This document shows, one piece after another, positions 58,623-64,000 of a stretch of DNA of 64,000 bases. The notes beneath the pieces were generated by a model. It did not search any database, was not told the DNA's origin, and saw only the letters and a list, made by a program, of their open reading frames with translations. The position numbers and the translations under genes were made by a program. Position 1 is the first letter of the stretch, and every line of letters begins with the position of its first letter. This DNA comes from Pseudomonas tohonis (GTDB lineage: Bacteria > Pseudomonadota > Gammaproteobacteria > Pseudomonadales > Pseudomonadaceae), in NCBI RefSeq assembly GCF_012767755.2, contig NZ_AP023189.1, positions 3,102,001 through 3,166,000 of the forward strand, read 5' to 3'.

Positions 58623-59399
58623 ATGCTTTCCAACCAACCACGCCTGCACGGCAAGGTCGCGATCATCAGCGGGGGCGCCGGTGGCTGCGGCGAGGCGGCC
58701 AGCCGGCTGTTCGCCCGCGAGGGCGCGGCGGTCGCCATCATCGACCGCAACGCCGAGGCGGCACGCGCCCTGGCGGCGCAGATCGAGGCCGAGGGCGGGC
58801 GCGCCATCGGCCTGGGCGCCGACGTGTCCCGCGCCGACCAGGTGGCCGCGGCGGTGGCCGCCAGCCTTGCCGCGCTGGGCCCGGCGGACGTGCTGTTCAA
58901 CCACGCCGGCACGCTGATCGTGAAGCCCTTCCTGGAGGTGCAGGAAGAGGAGTGGGACTGGCTGATGGCGGTCAACGTCAAGAGCATGTTCCTGATGACC
59001 CGCGCGGTGCTGCCGCAGATGCTGGCCAGGGGCAAGGGCAGCATCGTCTGCACCTCCTCCATCTCCGCCCAGTACGCGACGCCGGGGGAGGTGGTCTACA
59101 ACGCCACCAAGGGCGCCTGCCAGATGTTCGCCCGGGCCATAGCCGTGGAGTTCCGCGACCGTGGCATCCGTTGCAACGCCGTGGCGCCGGGCTTCATCCG
59201 CACCGCCCACGGCATGCGCGAACTGCATGAGCTGCAGGCCATGGGCGTCAACGCCAGCGAGGCCGACATCGCCGCCCAGCAGGGCCGCCTGTGCGAGCCG
59301 GAGGAAGTGGCGCGGGCCGCGCTGTTCCTTGCCTCCGACGAGGCCTCCTTCGTCAGCGGCGCGCACCTGTTCGTCGACAACGGGTTTTCGTCCGTGTAG
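58623..59399 (+). CDS. Short-chain dehydrogenase/reductase, third of three
   Basis: The 258-residue SDR begins at 58623 (AGGAG 5 bases upstream). Motifs are ISGGAGGCG, NHAGTLIV, Ser in CTSSISAQ and YNATK. Asp after the second strand (IIDRNAE) favours NAD. It follows the permease gene by 95 bp on the same strand and ends in a terminator, so the pair forms a short operon. It is probably an alcohol oxidation step for the imported compound. Confidence 0.9.
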   Translation: MLSNQPRLHGKVAIISGGAGGCGEAASRLFAREGAAVAIIDRNAEAARALAAQIEAEGGRAIGLGADVSRADQVAAAVAASLAALGPADVLFNHAGTLIVKPFLEVQEEEWDWLMAVNVKSMFLMTRAVLPQMLARGKGSIVCTSSISAQYATPGEVVYNATKGACQMFARAIAVEFRDRGIRCNAVAPGFIRTAHGMRELHELQAMGVNASEADIAAQQGRLCEPEEVARAALFLASDEASFVSGAHLFVDNGFSSV

Positions 59400-59418
59400 C
59401 AGGGAACGCAGCCGGACG

Positions 59419-59450
59419 AGCCCGATGCAGGTGACTGTGTCGGGCTTTTT
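59419..59450 (+). terminator. Intrinsic terminator after the third SDR
   Basis: AGCCCGA and TCGGGCT pair across a 14-base loop and TTTT follows. It lies 20 bp after the stop codon. Confidence 0.85.
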
Positions 59451-59744
59451 CATGGGTGCATGCAAGCGACGGGTGGTCCCGCTGGGCGTAAGGGTGGAGG
59501 TCGCTGTTTACCTCCACCGAGCAGGGCCGCATGGGGCACCGAGTTGGACAGCATTGCGCGCCGCTTGGCGAATGAATTCGCCCCTACAGCCGCCCCGGCC
59601 AGGGTTTTGCCGGGGCGCTTAAAAGCGCTGGCGCGATGGGCGTTGTGGCAAGCAAAATGCTTCTTCGAAAACACCCCTGAAACGCAGGCCCCGCAAGCAT
59701 TCCGTGCACCCGGGCGGGGCGGCCGACGACAAGAAGGTGAAGGC
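59451..59744. other. Intergenic stretch before the LuxR-type gene
   Basis: No gene is visible. It holds one REP-like palindrome (59567-59588). The promoter of the following LuxR gene is expected in the less GC-rich part near 59640-59680. Confidence 0.5.
59567..59588. repeat. REP-like palindrome, partial family A
   Basis: GGCGAATGAATTCGCCCCTACA shares the GCGAATGAATTCGC core of the units at 2.9-3.2 kb and 10.4 kb but lacks the left part. Confidence 0.7.
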
Positions 59745-60653
59745 ATGGCGCACCCCGCAGGACTTTCCCATTCCCAGGGCTGGCAGGCCCTGGAAACCTG
59801 GCACGCGCACATCCCCGCGCTGGTCGCCGACCTCGAGACTGCGGCCTTCCCACCCCGCGTCGATGCGGCGTTGCAGGCCCTGGCACCCTTCGACCAGAGC
59901 TGCATCTTCCTCTACCCGGCGGGCGGCAGCCCCGCGCTGCTGCACGACAACCTGCATGGCATCCCCGAGCCTGGCGCGATGCAGCGCTACGTCAACGGCA
60001 CCTACCTGCTGGACCCGGTCTACACCGCCTGCGCCCATGGCCGGCCCGCCGGGCTCTACCGCATGGGGGAGCTGGCGCCGGACGCCTTCTTCGAAGGGGA
60101 ATACTTCAACTCGCCGGACGTGCACCCGTGCATCTCGCTGGCCTCGGGCAGCCTGGCCGAGGAGATCGTCTTCCTCTCGCCCCTGCCGGGAGGCACCTAT
60201 GCCGCCTACTCGCTGATGCGCTGCAACGGCTCGCCGGTGTTCGCGGAGGAGGAGATCGCCGCCCTGCGCCTGTGCCAGCCGGCGCTGGAGGCCTTCCTGC
60301 AGCGCCATTACGCCAGGGTGGCGGAGGCATCGATGGGCGCGCGGGCGGCGCGCAGCATCGCCGAGCACCTGGCCGCGGCCTTCTCCGGCTTCGCCACCGA
60401 CCGTCTCACCGCACGCGAGCAGGCGATAGTCGGGCTGATCCTGCGGGGGCATTCGAGCCTGTCCATCTCGCTGCACCTGGAGATCGCCGAGGGCACGGTG
60501 AAGAACCACCGCAAGCACCTCTACAGCAAGCTCGGCATCTCCAGCCAGTCGGAGCTGTTCCACCTCTTCGTCAACCACCTGCTGGGCACCGAGCTGGGTG
60601 AGCTGCCGGCGGGCGTCGCGCCCGCTGCGCAGGCACAGCACCCGGCGCGCTGA
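59745..60653 (+). CDS. LuxR-type transcriptional regulator
   Basis: The ATG at 59745 follows an AAGGTGAAGG stretch. The product has 302 residues, with a sensor-like N-terminal 220 residues and a C-terminal helix-turn-helix (LTAREQAIVGLILRGHSS, then ISLHLEIAEGTVKNHRKHLY). It converges with another LuxR gene, with 8 bp between them. It probably controls the moaF-SDR / permease-SDR operons. No AHL-binding signature is evident. Confidence 0.88.
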   Translation: MAHPAGLSHSQGWQALETWHAHIPALVADLETAAFPPRVDAALQALAPFDQSCIFLYPAGGSPALLHDNLHGIPEPGAMQRYVNGTYLLDPVYTACAHGRPAGLYRMGELAPDAFFEGEYFNSPDVHPCISLASGSLAEEIVFLSPLPGGTYAAYSLMRCNGSPVFAEEEIAALRLCQPALEAFLQRHYARVAEASMGARAARSIAEHLAAAFSGFATDRLTAREQAIVGLILRGHSSLSISLHLEIAEGTVKNHRKHLYSKLGISSQSELFHLFVNHLLGTELGELPAGVAPAAQAQHPAR

Positions 60654-60661
60654 GTCACGCT

Positions 60662-61327
60662 TCAGAGGAACAGCATCGCCACCAGTTCGGTGCGGCTGCT
60701 GGCGCCGACCTTGCGGAACAGGTTGAGCAGGTGGGTCTTCACCGTCGGCAGGCCGACGCCCAGGTGGCGGGCGAGCTGCTTGTTGCTGATGCCTTCGCGC
60801 AGCAGCAGGGCGATCTCCCGTTCGCGCGGGGTCAGGCCGTCCAGGCGCACCGATGCGGCCGGTGCCAGGTGACGGGCACCGGCCTGCATCAGTGCCTGGA
60901 GGGCGTCCAGGCTGGCGAGCTCGCCGTCGCTGAACGCCTGCATGCCGCTGCAGCGCAGCAGGGAGAGCCCGGCCACGGGGCGCTCGTCGACCTGGGCGAT
61001 CACTTCCACCACATCGATGACCTGGTGATCACGCAGGAAGCCCTGGTATTCGCGGTTGCCGGCCTCGTCCTGGCGCGCCTGGCCCGCGCTCAGCGGGATC
61101 ACCGGCAGGCCGGTGGCCAGGCAGCGTTGCGGTTGCAGCGGATCGACATGGCGGTAGTGGCCGAGGTAGGCATCGTGCATGTGCGGGTGCATGCCCAGCA
61201 GCTGGAAATCGCGGGCCTGCAACTGGTCGTCGATCAGGTAGAAGGCGCCGAGGGAGGCGGGCACGAAGTGGGTGAAGGTGTGCAGGCAGTGCCGGGCGAA
61301 TTCGGCGGGGGCGGATGTGGGCGTCAT
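60662..61327 (-). CDS. LuxR-type transcriptional regulator
   Basis: The 221-residue protein starts at 61327 (GAGGGAA upstream). The helix-turn-helix is LTPREREIALLLREGISNK, then QLARHLGVGLPTVKTHLLNLF. The short sensor part contains FYLIDDQLQARDFQLLGM. Its length and the position next to cupin and PuuB-like genes suggest control of amine oxidation. It is convergent with the LuxR-type gene above and differs clearly from it. Confidence 0.88.
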   Translation of the reverse strand: MTPTSAPAEFARHCLHTFTHFVPASLGAFYLIDDQLQARDFQLLGMHPHMHDAYLGHYRHVDPLQPQRCLATGLPVIPLSAGQARQDEAGNREYQGFLRDHQVIDVVEVIAQVDERPVAGLSLLRCSGMQAFSDGELASLDALQALMQAGARHLAPAASVRLDGLTPREREIALLLREGISNKQLARHLGVGLPTVKTHLLNLFRKVGASSRTELVAMLFL

Positions 61328-61424
61328 GGGGATTCCCTCGCATGGGCGGTGAGGGTATTGCAGCCCATCGCCGCCGGGGGTGCCAGTGCCGGATGCCTGC
61401 CCCGCAGGGCAGGCGCCTGGAAGG

Positions 61425-61790
61425 TCAGGCCACGGCGTAGTAGTGCTTGACGAAGCTCTCGCCGGGCACTTCCCAGAGCACCGGGGTGCCCTTGGCGACA
61501 TACCAGCTGTCACCGGCCTTGAAGCGGGTGGTCTGGCCGGTGGATTCGTCGGTGAGGATCACCTCGCCGCTGAGCACGGTGGCCTGCTCGTTGAAGGGAT
61601 AGACCATGCGGAACTTGCCGCCGGTGGTGCCGAAGTAGGCGGCGCTGACCGGATCGGTGGGGGCGCCGGCGGTCATCTTGCCGAAGGCCTTGACCTCGCC
61701 TTCGAGGATTTCCGAGCCCAGGTCGGCGACGGTGCCCCAGGCATCCAGTTCCGCGAGGGTGATACCGGTCTTGATGGGGGTGAGGGACAT
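61425..61790 (-). CDS. Cupin-domain protein (DUF861-like)
   Basis: The 121-residue protein has a single cupin barrel: VYPFNEQATVLSGEVILTDE, then FKAGDSWYVAKGTPVLWEVPG. Such small cupins are common beside FAD-dependent amine oxidases and aldehyde dehydrogenases in amino-acid and polyamine catabolism. The canonical metal-binding histidines are largely absent, so it may bind a ligand or be structural. It is in line with the PuuB-like gene but 211 bp away, with a palindromic repeat between. Confidence 0.85.
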   Translation of the reverse strand: MSLTPIKTGITLAELDAWGTVADLGSEILEGEVKAFGKMTAGAPTDPVSAAYFGTTGGKFRMVYPFNEQATVLSGEVILTDESTGQTTRFKAGDSWYVAKGTPVLWEVPGESFVKHYYAVA

Positions 61791-61823
61791 GGCAGTTCTC
61801 CTGCGAGTGATGGTCGTTCAGTG

Positions 61824-61849
61824 GGTTCCCGCGTTCGCGGGAATGACGG
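61824..61849. repeat. CCCGCGTTCGCGGG-type palindromic repeat
   Basis: GGTTCCCGCGTTCGCGGGAA followed by TGACGG matches a widely dispersed bacterial palindrome. It lies just upstream of the cupin gene. Confidence 0.65.
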
Positions 61850-62001
61850 TATGTGCTTTTCCGCTGCACCGCTTCCGGCGCGAGCGAGTTAGAGCGGTAC
61901 AAGGCGGGAGCGGCTGCGGAAGCGGAGTTCACATCTGTGAATGAGCATTCCAAGGCCGATCCCAACGCCGTACCGCCGACGCGCAGCCGCGTCGATCACT
62001 G

Positions 62002-63300
62002 TCAGCGGCGGCCGTTCCAGTAGCCGGACACCTGGTGCCAGGTCTTGCCGGCGGTCAGCAGCAGCGGGCGGATATGGTCCTTGCCGACCACCTCGATGCG
62101 CCGCACCGAGCTGATCAGGTCGTAGCGCGCCGAGCCTTCGCTCATGCCCTCGGCCAGCACCTTGCAGATGATGTGGCTGGGGGTGACGCCGAAGCCGGAG
62201 TAGCCCTGCACGAAGAAGGCGTTGGGGCGGCCGGGCAGGGTGCCGATCTGCGGGAACAGGTTGGCGCTGCAGGCCATGGGGCCGCCCCAGGCGAGGTCGA
62301 TCTTCACGTCCTTGAGGTAGGGGAAGATCTTCAGCATCAGGTTGCGGTTCCAGGCCTTCAGGTCGCCCGGTATGTGCTCGACGAACGGGGTGGCCGCGCC
62401 GAACAGCAGGCGGTTCTCGTTGGTCACGCGGTAGTAGTCGATGACCGGGCGGATGTCGCTGTAGGCCCCGCGGATCGGGCTGATGCGCTGGATCAACTCG
62501 TCGGACAGCGGCTCGGTCATCAGCTGGAAGGCGTAGGTGTTGATGGTGGTCTTGTGCAGCTCGGGCTCCAGCTTGTTGAGGAAGCTGTCGCAGGCCCAGA
62601 GCAGCTTGCTGGCCTTCACCGAGCCCTTGCCGGTGCGCACGGTGATGCGCTCGCCGTAGCTCACCTCCAGCGCCGGGCTGTATTCGAAGATCTTCACGCC
62701 ATGGCTGGCCAGGGCCTTGGCCTCGCCCAGCAGCAGGTTGAGCGAGTGCACGTGGCCGCCGCCCATGTGCAGCAGGGCGCTACTGTAGGCGTCGGAGCCG
62801 ATGATCTGCTTGACCTCGGAGCCGCCGAGGAAGCGGATCTCGTGGGGCGAGCCGAGGGATTTGAATTCCTTCTCCCAGGCACGCAGGGTCTTTTCCTGGC
62901 GGGCGTTGAACCCCATGTAGCCGTAGCCGTGGCAGAAGTCGGCGTCGATGCCGTACTTGGCGATGCGGCCCTTGATGATGTCGGCGCCCATGTCGCTGAT
63001 CTCGAAGATCTGCCGCAGGCCGTCCTCGCCCACGTCGTTGCGGATCTTCTCCAGGTCGTGGCCGATGCCGGCCATGATCTGCCCGCCGTTGCGCCCGGTG
63101 CCGCCGAAGCCCAGGTAGCGCGCCTCCAGCACCACGATGTTGGTGATGCCTTTCTCCGCCAGCTCCAGCGCGGTGTTGATCCCGGAGAACCCTCCGCCGA
63201 TCACGACGACATCCGCTTCCAGGTCCGCTTCCAGGGAGGGGAAGGAGAGGTCGTACTTCTTGGTGGCCGTGTAGTAGGTGGGTGTCTCGATATTGATCAT
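62002..63300 (-). CDS. FAD-dependent oxidoreductase, PuuB-like amine oxidase
   Basis: The 432-residue protein belongs to the DAO/PuuB group. Its FAD motif is VVVIGGGFSGINTALELAEKG, followed by GFGGTGRNGGQI. The C-terminal GYSGFGVTPSHIICKVLAEG closes the FAD site. Relatives oxidise gamma-glutamylputrescine or other N-substituted amines, yielding an aldehyde, ammonia and hydrogen peroxide. No puuA-like ligase gene is in the window. The cupin and GlcG/HbpS genes are neighbours on the same strand. It may serve the amine or amino-alcohol pathway encoded at 54-59 kb. Confidence 0.87.
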   Translation of the reverse strand: MINIETPTYYTATKKYDLSFPSLEADLEADVVVIGGGFSGINTALELAEKGITNIVVLEARYLGFGGTGRNGGQIMAGIGHDLEKIRNDVGEDGLRQIFEISDMGADIIKGRIAKYGIDADFCHGYGYMGFNARQEKTLRAWEKEFKSLGSPHEIRFLGGSEVKQIIGSDAYSSALLHMGGGHVHSLNLLLGEAKALASHGVKIFEYSPALEVSYGERITVRTGKGSVKASKLLWACDSFLNKLEPELHKTTINTYAFQLMTEPLSDELIQRISPIRGAYSDIRPVIDYYRVTNENRLLFGAATPFVEHIPGDLKAWNRNLMLKIFPYLKDVKIDLAWGGPMACSANLFPQIGTLPGRPNAFFVQGYSGFGVTPSHIICKVLAEGMSEGSARYDLISSVRRIEVVGKDHIRPLLLTAGKTWHQVSGYWNGRR

Positions 63301-63399
63301 GACTGCAGCCTGAAACGGTGAGTGGAATGCGTTCTGCTGGACGCTATTAGGGGGCGTGAGGTGCCTGTGCGTCTTGTCCCTGACTGCCCGCGACCTTGA

Positions 63400-63864
63400 T
63401 CACGGCTGACAGGCGCCGCCGCCATCGGGCTCCAGCAGCTCTGCGACGTGCTCCACGGCGGCACGGGCGCAGAGGCTGTCGAGCTGCTCGGAAGCGCCGG
63501 AGATGCCGATGGCGCCGATCACCAGGCCCTGGTGGCGGAAGGGTTCGCCGCCGCCGAACAGGGCCAGCCCCGGTTGCAGCGGCAGGCCCTGGCGTACGGC
63601 GGCGGAGCAGTGTTCGAGGCGCTCCTGCCAGGCGCTGGTGGCGATCCCGAAGCCTGCTGCGGTGACGGCCTTGTTCAGGGCGATCGCGCGGCTGGGGCCG
63701 GGTGCGCCGTCCATGTGCGCGCTGTGGATCGACAGGCCGGCGGCGTCGACCACCGCGATGCTGACCCGGGCACCGTGGCGCTCGGCCTCGGCCAGGGCGA
63801 CCGAAAGCGCCTGCATGGCGAGGTGGAGGCCGAGGTGGGGCTGCTGGCGTAGCAGGGCATTCAT
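63400..63864 (-). CDS. GlcG/HbpS-family protein
   Basis: The start at 63864 (AAGGTG upstream) gives 154 residues; a frame opening at 63996 is not supported. The pattern LSVALAEAERHGARVSIAVVDAAG, shown here only as its parts LAEAERHGARVS and AVVDAAG, and the late GGEPFRHQGLVIGAIGISGAS define the family (PF03928-type). Relatives are linked to glycolate or diol use or bind heme; no catalytic activity is established. It is upstream of the PuuB-like gene on the same strand, with a 99-bp gap. Confidence 0.85.
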   Translation of the reverse strand: MNALLRQQPHLGLHLAMQALSVALAEAERHGARVSIAVVDAAGLSIHSAHMDGAPGPSRAIALNKAVTAAGFGIATSAWQERLEHCSAAVRQGLPLQPGLALFGGGEPFRHQGLVIGAIGISGASEQLDSLCARAAVEHVAELLEPDGGGACQP

Positions 63865-64000
63865 GGGGGCACCTTGCGGGAGGAATTTCCGCTCGATCAT
63901 GAACAGGTTAATGAATGCCCGCAATGGCCTGCACGGCGATATTTCCGCCGCCATTGCGTGGCCTCCGTCACGCGCTGGCCAATCCGGCACGGGCAAGCAA

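Overview
The window is a high-GC Pseudomonas-type chromosomal segment. The genus is inferred from the pfeR-pfeS-pfeA-pfeE ferric-enterobactin locus, the katB-ankB pair, FeaR, the many LuxR/TetR-controlled catabolic operons, the DUF1302/DUF1329 pair and the REP-like palindromes built around GCGAATGAATTCGCTCCCAC. Species was not determined. I found no rRNA, tRNA, CRISPR array, transposase, integrase or phage genes. Coding density is high and most genes start with a good Shine-Dalgarno; several starts were moved to internal ATG, GTG or TTG codons on that basis.

Layout. 1-5.3 kb: enterobactin uptake (esterase, TonB receptor, sensor kinase, response regulator) with a Fur-like box and a REP cluster splitting the locus. 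5.3-13.6 kb: a diguanylate cyclase, a nitroreductase, a Baeyer-Villiger monooxygenase, a metzincin-like metalloprotease without a signal peptide, and small unknown proteins. 13.6-18.4 kb: ankB-katB facing a divergent oxyR-like gene, a GFA-fold enzyme, and a protein that looks like a YopT/AvrPphB-type (C58) cysteine protease.

18.5-37.7 kb is the most distinctive part: a two-sided catabolic supercluster. A TetR gene and a leftward operon (extradiol-type VOC protein, FAH-family hydrolase, acyl-CoA synthetase, DUF1302 and DUF1329 envelope proteins) diverge from a rightward operon (two flavin hydroxylases, an SCP2-like protein, two ACMSD-like amidohydrolases of which one carries a Tat signal, and an Old Yellow Enzyme). 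An 18-bp palindrome sits in front of each arm. A second TetR, a third flavin hydroxylase and a PhyH dioxygenase follow, with their own shared operator-like motif. Together these look like uptake, hydroxylation, ring cleavage, hydrolysis, decarboxylation and CoA activation of a hydrophobic, probably phenolic or cyclic, substrate that I cannot identify.

37.9-49.9 kb: a TerC family protein, a tandem pair of related secreted proteins, a Sel1/TPR-like protein, an aldehyde dehydrogenase, a possible structured RNA with a strong terminator, an amino-acid/amine permease, a 57-residue membrane protein, a RelE-type toxin-antitoxin pair and a FeaR-like regulator. 49.9-64 kb: an HDAC-like deacetylase/MFS/outer-membrane protein operon, then LuxR-flanked amine or alcohol catabolism genes (MoaF, three SDRs, an Eat-like permease, a cupin, a PuuB-like oxidase and a GlcG/HbpS protein). 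A-rich motifs resembling Hfq-Crc targets recur at the translation starts of many of these catabolic genes, which suggests common catabolite repression.
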